A DNA stretch of 13,095 bases from positions 1-13,095 of the forward strand of contig JAIXZB010000058.1 of NCBI GenBank assembly GCA_027489915.1, given 5' to 3'. A model generated the notes under the pieces. The model saw only the letters and a program-made list of their open reading frames with translations. It did not search any database and had not been told where the DNA came from. Shown piece after piece: positions 1 through 6,340 of the stretch. Numbering within the stretch: position 1 is the stretch's first letter; every line of letters begins with the position of its first letter. The stretch comes from Rickettsiales bacterium (GTDB lineage: Bacteria > Pseudomonadota > Alphaproteobacteria > Rickettsiales > UBA3002). The translations under genes and the position numbers were made by a program.

Positions 1-74
<74 letters not shown>

Positions 75-180
75 TTTCCTTATCTTTAAGAGAGTCTCTC
101 GTCATCATTTTGAATGGTAAGGATACATTGCATGAGTGGCTGCATTAGTTGAGCTGTGAGTGGAATAACGGGTGTATTAT

Positions 181-564
181 CTACTTCTCTTTATTTTCTT
201 GTTTAATAGCTAGGTTTGAAACCAACCCATCTACACGAGAGCCAATCGCTTCATTTTTACGATTTGCTTCAAGTACAGCAGAATCAAGGCGTGTATTAAT
301 AGCCTCTAGCTTGCGTTCTATTTTGTTATCCAAGTGCAGAAAAAGCTGCCACCCAATAACTAGCAAAGCTGCTACTACAGCAACAGTACTATAAACAACA
401 GTTTTTAGGTGTTCTGCCTCTTTAGTGATGCCAGTAATTTGGGCCTCTGAGTGAGTAGATTGTTCGTGCTCAGCAGCTTCTTGGCTTCTTTTTGCGCGAG
501 CAATTCTATCCAAGACATCGGGTCTTAGAAGAAGCCTAGTCTTATCTGGAGGCGTAATTCCCAT
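181..564 (-). CDS. Unknown single-pass membrane protein with coiled-coil-like flanks
   Basis: 127 residues; family not recognised. The N-terminal 55 residues are charged and probably cytosolic (RPDVLDRIARAKRSQEAAEHE). A single hydrophobic helix spans about residues 56-76 (VVYSTVAVVAALLVIGWQLFL). The C-terminal part (about 78-127) is heptad-like and rich in E, K, R, L and A, as expected for a coiled coil. It is the last gene of a three-gene leftward operon. Its ATG shares one base with the TGA of the upstream gene (TGATG) and only a weak ribosome binding site is visible, so translation is probably coupled. The gene is AT-rich compared with genes to the right. It may be a membrane anchor or effector acting with the other two products, but that is inference from context only. 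Confidence 0.72.
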   Translation of the reverse strand: MGITPPDKTRLLLRPDVLDRIARAKRSQEAAEHEQSTHSEAQITGITKEAEHLKTVVYSTVAVVAALLVIGWQLFLHLDNKIERKLEAINTRLDSAVLEANRKNEAIGSRVDGLVSNLAIKQENKEK

Positions 565-803
565 CAGATACCGACCAATTTATTTACAGCTTGTGTTAGT
601 TTTGTGGATTGCTCTGTTAATTGCATCGATAAGTTTACAAGTTTATCGATTATATCGCTGATTGCTTCAGCACTGAGATTGTCACTTTGAGAGCGTTTCA
701 CTAGCTCGTCAACAGCACCAAGAATATCGCTTGAAATAATTAAATCTTGTGCCGCATTGACGCGGGCTAGCTGAAGAGCATACATGATTTGATTGTAGTT
801 CAT
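564..803 (-). CDS. Unknown small helical protein, middle gene of overlapping operon
   Basis: 79 residues; family not recognised. The sequence is almost entirely helix-forming, with no membrane segment or cysteine. It is rich in L, S, Q, D and N and has heptad-like hydrophobic spacing (DELVKRSQ..., DKLVNLSMQLTEQSTKLTQAVNKLVGI), suggesting helical-bundle or coiled-coil assembly. Its ATG overlaps the upstream stop by four bases (ATGA) and an AAGG ribosome binding site lies inside the end of the upstream gene. Its own TGA overlaps the next start by one base. Such tight packing usually means co-translation at fixed ratio. A helical partner bridging the soluble first product and the membrane third product is plausible but unproven. 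Confidence 0.7.
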   Translation of the reverse strand: MNYNQIMYALQLARVNAAQDLIISSDILGAVDELVKRSQSDNLSAEAISDIIDKLVNLSMQLTEQSTKLTQAVNKLVGI

Positions 804-1183
804 ATAACCTTTATGAATTGAACATCTATAACAAGAGGCCCCTGAAAAACTTTAGTGCGTAAAATTATTGTATCACCATTTCGAGTAATTTTGAGCTCAC
901 CCTGATAAGTTTGTGGCTCTTTGGTCATAACTCCATTTTTGTTCATTAGCCCAACATTTGGTGGAGTTCCTGATGGATCAAGAATTGCAGTGAAAGATAT
1001 TGTATTTGACGGTGTCGTTGATAAATCCGCTTTCCATGTCACACCGAGTCCATCTTTGCCTGATAGCGTACCGTCTTTAATCACAGCTTTTCCAACACCT
1101 GACTCATACCAGTCTGGCATTGGTGGAAATGAACTAAAAAAAATATCGTAGTTACCTTCAACATCTTTAATGTTTACTGACAT
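800..1183 (-). CDS. Unknown beta-rich soluble protein, first gene of operon (weak GrlR-like resemblance)
   Basis: 127 residues with no signal peptide or membrane helix. The chain alternates short hydrophobic strands and turns: GNYDIFF, ESGVGKAVIKDGTLSGKDG, ISFTAILD, GELKITRNGDTIILRT, PLVIDVQFIKVI. The central G-x-G-x-x-V-I-K-D-G-x-x-x-G-x-D-G pattern recalls small beta-barrel regulators or immunity-like proteins of the GrlR type. This is a by-eye resemblance and not a firm family call. The ATG is preceded by an AGGTAA-type ribosome binding site about eight bases upstream. A 41-base divergent spacer separates it from the GIY-YIG gene and should hold both promoters, though I see no convincing -35/-10 pair there. 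It leads the three-gene operon and is AT-rich relative to the rest of the window. Confidence 0.72.
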   Translation of the reverse strand: MSVNIKDVEGNYDIFFSSFPPMPDWYESGVGKAVIKDGTLSGKDGLGVTWKADLSTTPSNTISFTAILDPSGTPPNVGLMNKNGVMTKEPQTYQGELKITRNGDTIILRTKVFQGPLVIDVQFIKVI

Positions 1184-1224
1184 AACAGCTTACCTGGAAG
1201 TGTAGTTTTAGAAATTAAGAGAAA

Positions 1225-1488
1225 ATGAAATTAAATCAAGTATATAATTGGACAGTTTACATACTACACTGCGCGGATGGGTCGGTTTATACGGGGATAT
1301 CGACGGATGTACAAAAGCGGGTGCGGATGCATGAGGCGGGGACGGGGGCGAAATATACGCGGGGGCGGGGGCCTTTTCGGGTGATATTTACCGAAACCCA
1401 TGCCACCAAAAGCGAAGCGCTTTCGCGCGAGATGGCAATCAAGAAACTAAGCAAACAGGCTAAACTGGCGCTGCACACTGTAGAATAA
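1225..1488 (+). CDS. GIY-YIG nuclease-superfamily protein (YhbQ/UPF0213 type)
   Basis: 87 residues, the normal length for the stand-alone GIY-YIG family of E. coli YhbQ. Visible core: VYILHCADGSVYTG (residues 11-24), where VYI and YTG replace GIY and YIG; Arg32 and His36 in the following helix; KYTR at 43-46; and Glu69 in the SREMAIKKLS helix, the expected metal-binding glutamate. The fold is that of DNA-cleaving enzymes, but the cellular role of these short proteins is poorly settled (nuclease or DNA-repair-associated). The ATG has a weak purine-rich leader. The codons in the middle are strikingly G-rich at third positions, in contrast to the AT-rich operon on the other side of the 41-base spacer. 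Confidence 0.88.
   Translation: MKLNQVYNWTVYILHCADGSVYTGISTDVQKRVRMHEAGTGAKYTRGRGPFRVIFTETHATKSEALSREMAIKKLSKQAKLALHTVE
1338..1371 (+). other. Four-tract G cluster, potential G-quadruplex
   Basis: Four runs of four or five G lie on the coding strand: 1338-1341, 1344-1348, 1361-1365 and 1367-1371. The loops between them are 2, 12 and 1 bases. This meets the minimal rule for an intramolecular quadruplex with one long loop, in both DNA and mRNA. It lies in the part of the GIY-YIG gene coding for EAGTGAKYTRGRGP. The tracts depend on GGG, GCG and CGG codon choices that the protein does not require. Confidence 0.5.
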
Positions 1489-1521
1489 TTCACTTGATAA
1501 ACGCGCAGGCAGGCGTGAGTG

Positions 1522-1541
1522 TGTGATGCAATGTGATGCAA
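1522..1541 (+). repeat. Perfect 10-bp tandem duplication
   Basis: TGTGATGCAA occurs twice head to tail (1522-1531 and 1532-1541). It lies in the 78-base gap between the GIY-YIG gene and the YdjM-like gene, about 25 bases upstream of the latter's start. The period is close to one helical turn. It could be a chance slippage duplication or a paired operator. Confidence 0.6.
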
Positions 1542-1566
1542 CAAGCGCCGTTTGAGGAGTGATAGC

Positions 1567-2565
1567 ATGGATCCATTTTCGCATGCGATGGTGGGAGGAA
1601 CAGCGGCAGTGCTGCTGTGCCGCAAGCCAACCGTGCTGCGCGCCGCCGCACTATGTGGCGTGCTTGCGGGCATGGCGCCCGATTTGGATGTGCTGCTGCG
1701 CGCAGAGGGCAACCCCATGTTTGGCCTTAAGTATCACCGCTTCTTTACGCATGCGCTTGCATTCGCACCACTCGGCGCGCTGATGGTGGCGGGGGCAGTA
1801 TGGCCGTTGTTACGCAAACACCTGACGCTTGCCTCTATGGTGATGTTTTGTTTTGTCGCCATGTGCATGCACGGCGTGCTGGATGCGATGACCAATTATG
1901 GCACGCATTTATTTTGGCCCTTCACGCCACGGCGCGAATCTTGGAACATTATTTCGATTATCGACCCCATTTTCACCCTCACATTAGCGGCGCTGCTGCT
2001 GTGTGCGGTGTGGAAGCGCGCCCGAAAATATGCTGTGATGGGCGCGGTGTTTGCGCTTAGCTACTGGGCGTTTGGCCTGTATCAGCGCGAACAGGCAACG
2101 GATGCCATGCGCGCCCTTGCACACTCGCGTGGGCATGCGGTGGAACGCTATGAGGTGAAGCCAGCGTTTGCAAATGTGCTGCTATGGCGCGGACAGTATC
2201 TGCATGCGGGGAATATCTATTACGATGCGTTTCATGTAAGCCCGTGGCGTGGGGAAGTGATCTATGCAGGCGGCAGTGTGCCTGTATTTACGCCACCCTC
2301 GGGCATCAGCAAAACTCAGCAGCAAGATTTGAAATATTTCACCTTTTTCTCGGATGGCTGGCTGGCCTATGCCCCAAGCGATGCTGGGCTGATAGGCGAT
2401 ATGCGTTTTTCGATGCTGCCCAATGCCTCTGGCCCGATATGGGGTATTCGCCTGCAGCAGGATAATCCGCAGTCGCATGTGGCGTTTGAAAATATCCGCA
2501 ACCGAAGCAAAGGCGATGTGATGCGGTTATGGACGATGATTAAGGGAGAGCCCTTGCCAGAGTAA
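1567..2565 (+). CDS. YdjM-family membrane-bound metal-dependent hydrolase (PF04307-like)
   Basis: 332 residues from the ATG at 1567, which has a strong GAGGAG ribosome binding site (1554-1559) seven bases away. A TTG start at 1552 would lie on that site and is rejected. Family signatures: SHAMVGG with His6; APDLD with Asp39 and Asp41; YHRFFTH with His57 and His62; and MHGVLDAMTNYGT with His102 and Asp106, followed by WPFTPRR and IIDPIFTL. These His/Asp sites are the expected metal ligands. About five hydrophobic segments fill residues 8-190. The last 140 or so residues form a polar domain. Members of this family, including E. coli YdjM, are inner-membrane proteins; substrates are unknown. The next gene, a large membrane protein, is 117 bases downstream and may be co-transcribed. 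Confidence 0.88.
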   Translation: MDPFSHAMVGGTAAVLLCRKPTVLRAAALCGVLAGMAPDLDVLLRAEGNPMFGLKYHRFFTHALAFAPLGALMVAGAVWPLLRKHLTLASMVMFCFVAMCMHGVLDAMTNYGTHLFWPFTPRRESWNIISIIDPIFTLTLAALLLCAVWKRARKYAVMGAVFALSYWAFGLYQREQATDAMRALAHSRGHAVERYEVKPAFANVLLWRGQYLHAGNIYYDAFHVSPWRGEVIYAGGSVPVFTPPSGISKTQQQDLKYFTFFSDGWLAYAPSDAGLIGDMRFSMLPNASGPIWGIRLQQDNPQSHVAFENIRNRSKGDVMRLWTMIKGEPLPE

Positions 2566-2569
2566 TGCG

Positions 2570-2587
2570 TGCATAGAATCCTATGCA
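2570..2587. other. Inverted repeat/hairpin just after the YdjM-like gene
   Basis: TGCATAG (2570-2576) and CTATGCA (2581-2587) form a perfect seven-pair stem with an AATC loop, five bases after the stop codon. No T-run follows on either strand, so it is not a standard intrinsic terminator. It may stabilise the mRNA end or mark a Rho-dependent end. The loop side contains GAATC, a GANTC-type site recognised by CcrM methylase in many alphaproteobacteria. Confidence 0.4.
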
Positions 2588-2682
2588 GCACTTGCCAAAA
2601 AAATGCGGCGTAATTGGCGCCTAATGCGTGAATCGCTTGCCCTCTTTGCAGAGCTGGGTACCTTTGGCATAGGAGAAGCGCT

Positions 2683-4182
2683 ATGCATATTACACCGTTA
2701 CTGCCGACCGATGCATTTGAAGAGCTGCCGCTTGTCGAGCTTGGAGGGTTGGGTTCAACGGTACCTGTGGCCTATACCACGTTGCAAAAATGGATGCTGC
2801 CTTATGCCGATGCCATTCACGTATTTTGGTGGACGTGTTTGATTGCATCCATGGCGTTGGTGATATTGCGTTATATGATTATGCCGCTGGCAACGGGCAA
2901 AAAAATATACGCAGCACCGCACCAGACTGCGCCTTCGAATGCAAAGGGCCTGGAGGGGCGATACATGCGCTTCTTTGGGCTGCATGAGCTGGATGATGTG
3001 GTGGTGCGCTTGTTTGGCGGTGCTATTCTGCTTGGGTTTATCGCCACGTTCACCAAGTGGCAGGGAAATCCCATGACCACGGTGCAGGCGATTGAGTCGT
3101 TTTCCACAAGCTGCTGGCCGTTTTTCCAGAGCTGCGAAAAGCTGATTATGTTTGATCGCTTCCCCTTCGGCTACTCTCAGATGATAGTATATATGGTGTT
3201 TTTCGGCTTGATAGTGCTCGCCGCGTACGCACTATTTATGCGCCGTGATGCAATAGCGCATCTTTCGATGTTGCTGCTATTCACCGGCAAAATCTACTTC
3301 ATGGTGCTGATGTTCACAGGCACTGGCAATTATGATTATTACCATAACGCGTTCTGCATTATTTTTCTGTTTCTACCGCATAAGCGCTTTTTTGCCTCCT
3401 TGAGCGTGGCAATGTTTTATGTGCTTTCAACGGTCGCCAAAATCCACCCCGGCTGGACGTTTGGGCTTTATTTTACCTCGCTGCTTGAGGGTATGCCGAT
3501 TTTCCCCAAAGTCATTGCGCCGCTGATGACCAATCTTGTGATTTTCATGGAAATGCTGGGCGCATGGTTCTTGTTCAGTCGCAGGCGATTACTGCAGCGC
3601 ACAGCTTTTGCATTTTTTGTCGTGTTTCACATCTATTCGGGAACGCTGGTGGGGTATCACTACCCCACGATTGTAATGCCTACATTGCTGATTTGTTTTG
3701 GCCCGTTATTCAAGCCTTTTGGCGGCGCACCACTTAATCGGGCTTCGATTGCAGGCTGGATATTTATGGCAACACTTTGGGCTGCACAACTGGTGCAGGT
3801 GGTTATTCCAGGCGATGCGAAGCTAACACTCGAGGGTAATTTTTATGGCCTGTATATGTTTGAGGCCAATCATCAATGCCACGTGCAGATGACAGATGAT
3901 AAGGGGCAAATGCTGCGTCAGTTAAACGCAGTACGTGCGCGTCATCGCTGCGACCCGTTTCCGTTTTTATTGTCGGCACAAAAACAGTATTGCAAAGCTA
4001 AGCAGAAGCCAAAAATTAGCTTTATGATGATTCACAGCATCAATGGTGGCCCATTTTATGAAATAGTGAATGAGAAGGATATGTGCGCGCTGAGCTATAA
4101 ACCATTTAGTCGAAACCCATGGATTAAAACCCCGCCAGAGGCCAAAACCATAGGCAGGCCCTTCCAGAATTACTATTATTAG
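2683..4182 (+). CDS. Large polytopic membrane protein, possibly HTTM/VKGC-like
   Basis: 499 residues. The start is set by AGGAGA (2671-2676) six bases before the ATG. I see about eight to ten hydrophobic segments, for example residues around 47-70, 108-125, 160-185, 195-215, 218-235, 240-260, 285-305, 313-333, 335-350 and 360-380. They are followed by a soluble C-terminal tail of roughly 120 residues. That tail holds several cysteines (NHQCHVQ, RHRCDPF, KQYCKAK, DMCAL) and ends in a basic, Pro-rich stretch and NYYY. The aromatic pattern GNYDYYHN, the run of paired helices, and the post-membrane GLYMFEANHQCH segment recall HTTM/vitamin-K-carboxylase-like membrane proteins. I cannot confirm that assignment by eye, nor point to catalytic residues. 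It follows the YdjM-like gene in the same direction. Function unknown. Confidence 0.8.
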   Translation: MHITPLLPTDAFEELPLVELGGLGSTVPVAYTTLQKWMLPYADAIHVFWWTCLIASMALVILRYMIMPLATGKKIYAAPHQTAPSNAKGLEGRYMRFFGLHELDDVVVRLFGGAILLGFIATFTKWQGNPMTTVQAIESFSTSCWPFFQSCEKLIMFDRFPFGYSQMIVYMVFFGLIVLAAYALFMRRDAIAHLSMLLLFTGKIYFMVLMFTGTGNYDYYHNAFCIIFLFLPHKRFFASLSVAMFYVLSTVAKIHPGWTFGLYFTSLLEGMPIFPKVIAPLMTNLVIFMEMLGAWFLFSRRRLLQRTAFAFFVVFHIYSGTLVGYHYPTIVMPTLLICFGPLFKPFGGAPLNRASIAGWIFMATLWAAQLVQVVIPGDAKLTLEGNFYGLYMFEANHQCHVQMTDDKGQMLRQLNAVRARHRCDPFPFLLSAQKQYCKAKQKPKISFMMIHSINGGPFYEIVNEKDMCALSYKPFSRNPWIKTPPEAKTIGRPFQNYYY

Positions 4183-4185
4183 GCA

Positions 4186-4200
4186 TTAACCAGCTATTAA
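4186..4200 (+). promoter_or_regulatory. CtrA-type binding site TTAA-N7-TTAA upstream of the SLT-like gene
   Basis: TTAA at 4186-4189 and TTAA at 4197-4200 are separated by exactly seven bases (CCAGCTA). This is the full CtrA consensus, with the favoured TTAACC beginning. It lies in the 41-base gap before the gene at 4224. A plausible -10 (TAGTAT, 4212-4217) is placed so that the box covers the -35 region, as in CtrA-activated promoters. Transcription would then start near 4224, the start codon itself. That would explain the missing ribosome binding site and suggests a leaderless mRNA. chpT, encoding the phosphodonor of CtrA, is in the same window. Confidence 0.5.
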
Positions 4201-4223
4201 GCTGTTGGCTGTAGTATGGTGTT

Positions 4224-5063
4224 ATGGATAGACCAGTAAAACCAACGGCCGCACTGAATTATCGTAATCCTGCGGATTACGCGGCGATGTTTCATAATGA
4301 GCTGAGTAATTTTGCTCCGCGCATTGGGCTGTCGCCACAAACACGCACCGCGCTTGAATTGATGCTGCAACAGGAAAGTGCAGGACGATTCGATGCAAGA
4401 CCTGTGCGTAAAATAGTGGGTGCAGATGGTTCAGAACGTTACCAGCGTATTTCATCGGCGTTTAGCGGCATGCAGATTATCGATGATACATGGAACGCGT
4501 TGAATGAGAAATATGGTAACCAGATTCGCGTGCAGGGGGTGAGTGAGGCAGAGCAACGCCAGCACCCAGTGGCGCAGGCGCGTGCATCCGCACTACTTGC
4601 TCGCGATGATTTAAGAATCATGAGCCGACGCATGCCAGAGCGGGATTTAGCAACGAATCCGTTAACGGCAGGCGAGCAATATATGGCGCATTTCCTGGGT
4701 GGCAGTAATGCAGCAGAAGTGTTGACTGCAAACCCCGGCACTCCGCTTCGAAATTTGGTTTCGGATGGCGTGATAGATAATCACAAAAGGGTGCGCTTTA
4801 ACGGCAAGCCATTTGCTGATTTTACCGCAGGTGATTTGCGCAACTGGGCGCAACATAAAATGACCCAGCATATAGGAACGGTGGCAACGATTGCGGTGGA
4901 TGCTATTGCGGGGCGCTCTGGTCCGCTCACGCCATCGGAGGGAATTGATGTGCTGATGAGTTACGTGCAGGATGCAGGCGCGCCGCCAAACATTCCGCGT
5001 CATTTAACACATCAAACCGCACAAACTCGGCCACCCAATAATACGCCCAGTGCACAACGATAA
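4224..5063 (+). CDS. Lysozyme-like (SLT-type) transglycosylase domain protein
   Basis: 279 residues. Residues 40-97 match the core of soluble lytic transglycosylase/lysozyme folds: Glu51-Ser52 in LQQESAGRF as the candidate catalytic glutamate, then SSAFSGMQIIDDTW (77-90), the equivalent of the usual S-A-x-G-x-x-Q-x-x-x-x-T-W block. A second marker, AGEQYMAHFLGGSNAAEVL (149 onward), resembles the YLAHFLG block of alphaproteobacterial SLT proteins. No signal peptide or membrane helix is visible, so export would need another route (flagellar or other secretion machinery) or the substrate is reached after lysis. The C-terminus is a disordered Pro/Thr/Gln-rich tail. No ribosome binding site precedes the ATG; see the CtrA-type box upstream. 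Likely role: local peptidoglycan cleavage under cell-cycle control (inference). Confidence 0.82.
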   Translation: MDRPVKPTAALNYRNPADYAAMFHNELSNFAPRIGLSPQTRTALELMLQQESAGRFDARPVRKIVGADGSERYQRISSAFSGMQIIDDTWNALNEKYGNQIRVQGVSEAEQRQHPVAQARASALLARDDLRIMSRRMPERDLATNPLTAGEQYMAHFLGGSNAAEVLTANPGTPLRNLVSDGVIDNHKRVRFNGKPFADFTAGDLRNWAQHKMTQHIGTVATIAVDAIAGRSGPLTPSEGIDVLMSYVQDAGAPPNIPRHLTHQTAQTRPPNNTPSAQR

Positions 5064-5087
5064 CATATTACGTAGTTAGGGTTTCTC

Positions 5088-5585
5088 ATGTATTTTATCA
5101 ATGATGTTGCACTGGCTAGAAAACTTAAGACGAATACATTAAGCGAATTGCAGCAGCTTTGGTATTATCTGGTGTTTGTAATTATTGGTGTGCTACTCAC
5201 CAGTTACACGGCAATAGAATTTTTGGCTATGCCCAGTTCTATGTGGTCTTATCTATCGGATGCTACCGCGTTGTTGCTAACTATTGTTGGTACTATCTGG
5301 GTGTTTCGCACCAATGTGAGTGGCGATAACAGGCAATTCATAGCGCGTTGCACATGCCTTGGTTTTCCTATTGGGGTGCAAACATTACTATTAACGATAG
5401 TGGTATATGGAATTTTGTATCTGGCGATGGGGTATGATGTTGAAGCATCTGCTACAATCGTTGTAATGGAAGATTATATCGCCAGTGTTGTATTGGTAAT
5501 CTATTTTTATGCGCGTTTGAACCGAGCCATGCGCATAGCATCGCATGATCTACCGCACGAAGATAATGTCGTTCTCGGTCGATAG
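5088..5585 (+). CDS. Unknown four-helix membrane protein
   Basis: 165 residues with four clear hydrophobic segments: about 25-45 (WYYLVFVIIGVLLTSYTAIEF), 53-72 (YLSDATALLLTIVGTIWVF), 92-115 (GFPIGVQTLLLTIVVYGILYLAM) and 124-143 (ATIVVMEDYIASVVLVIYFYA). Basic residues after the last helix suggest a cytosolic C-terminus. The ATG has an AGGG ribosome binding site (5078-5081) six bases upstream. It lies 24 bases after the SLT-like gene, so both may share the upstream promoter. The 3' end overlaps the convergent yaaA gene by 36 bases, leaving no room for separate terminators. No recognised family; not a transporter that I can identify. Confidence 0.78.
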   Translation: MYFINDVALARKLKTNTLSELQQLWYYLVFVIIGVLLTSYTAIEFLAMPSSMWSYLSDATALLLTIVGTIWVFRTNVSGDNRQFIARCTCLGFPIGVQTLLLTIVVYGILYLAMGYDVEASATIVVMEDYIASVVLVIYFYARLNRAMRIASHDLPHEDNVVLGR

Positions 5586-6314
5586 TTCTTTATCGAATCG
5601 GTAATTGCCTGCATCGAATTTGGTCAGGGCCTTAATGGTTTCCACGCGTTCTTCAATCAGGTAGCGCGCCATCATGCCGCGTGCGCGCTTGGCCATGAGG
5701 CCGATGACTTTGAGTGTGTTACCTTTGCGCTCTTTGAAATGCACGGTGACTTCGCGTGGCTTCAATACTGCTCTATCCACTGCGCCTGCATATTCCCCTG
5801 AGGCTAGGTTGATGAGCATGTCTGCACCCACTTCTTTTGCTGCACTATTTAGTTGTTCGCTGATGCGCGTGCCCCAGAATTGGTAGAGATTTTTACCGCG
5901 TGGATTGGCAAGTGTGGTTCCCATTTCCAATCGGTAAGCTTGCATCAAATCCAGAGGGCGCAGCACACCGTATAACCCTGAGAGAATGCGCAGATGCTGC
6001 TGGGCGTATGCGACATCCTTAGCATTGAGGCTTGCTGCATCCAGCCCATCATACACATCGCCCTTGAACATGAACAGGGCAGGGCGGGCATTTTTTTCGG
6101 TGAAAGGGGTTTTCCACGCAGCAAAGCGCCCATGATTGAGTGCGGCAAGTTTGGGGCTGATATCCATCAGCGTGGCCAGTTCTTTTTCGCTGCGCGATTG
6201 CAGCAGGGAAATAAGCTGTGCGCTCTCTTTGCGCAACACGGGTTGTGTAGGTTTCACCGTGAGATAGGGCGAGGTTTCATCGAGTGTTTTGGAGGGGGAG
6301 AGGATGAATAGCAC
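5550..6314 (-). CDS. yaaA: YaaA peroxide-stress protein (UPF0246/DUF328)
   Basis: 254 residues, about the usual length for the family (E. coli YaaA is close to 258). Conserved blocks are plain: an N-terminal LSPSKTLD, FKGDVYDGL, YAQQHLRILSGLYGVLRPLDLMQAYRLEMGT, GKNLYQFWG, INLASGEY, and KRARGMMARYLIEER. In E. coli YaaA is induced by OxyR, limits free iron and protects DNA during peroxide stress; it is cytosolic. The start codon is GTG (6314-6312 on the minus strand) with an AGGA-type ribosome binding site upstream. It lies 26 bases downstream of the DUF1674 gene and is probably in the same operon. Pairing an iron-handling stress protein with an assembly factor for the iron-sulfur enzyme succinate dehydrogenase is suggestive. 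Confidence 0.96.
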   Translation of the reverse strand: MLFILSPSKTLDETSPYLTVKPTQPVLRKESAQLISLLQSRSEKELATLMDISPKLAALNHGRFAAWKTPFTEKNARPALFMFKGDVYDGLDAASLNAKDVAYAQQHLRILSGLYGVLRPLDLMQAYRLEMGTTLANPRGKNLYQFWGTRISEQLNSAAKEVGADMLINLASGEYAGAVDRAVLKPREVTVHFKERKGNTLKVIGLMAKRARGMMARYLIEERVETIKALTKFDAGNYRFDKELSTENDIIFVR

Positions 6315-6340
6315 GCAATAAAATCCTAAATGGGTTTGGC

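Noticed and set aside
89..100. GAGAG-T-CTCTC palindrome after the tRNA as terminator
   Set aside because: The loop is too tight and no T-tract follows directly.
75..1224. Duplicated tRNA 3' end marking the far border of an integrated element
   Set aside because: I found no second copy of the tRNA-Ala 3' sequence in the window and no integrase, so the island idea rests on composition and position only.
1287..1718. 143-codon frame on the minus strand
   Set aside because: Antisense to the GIY-YIG and YdjM-like genes; Ser/Ala-rich shadow translation with no domain.
2603..2842. Open frame of 79 codons between the YdjM-like and large membrane protein genes
   Set aside because: Overlaps the start of the strongly supported gene at 2683 in another frame, has no ribosome binding site, and has a composition typical of a shadow frame.
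4191..4204. CAGCT-ATTA-AGCTG hairpin as a terminator of the large membrane protein gene
   Set aside because: The stem is only five pairs with no T-run, and it overlaps the better-supported CtrA-type box.
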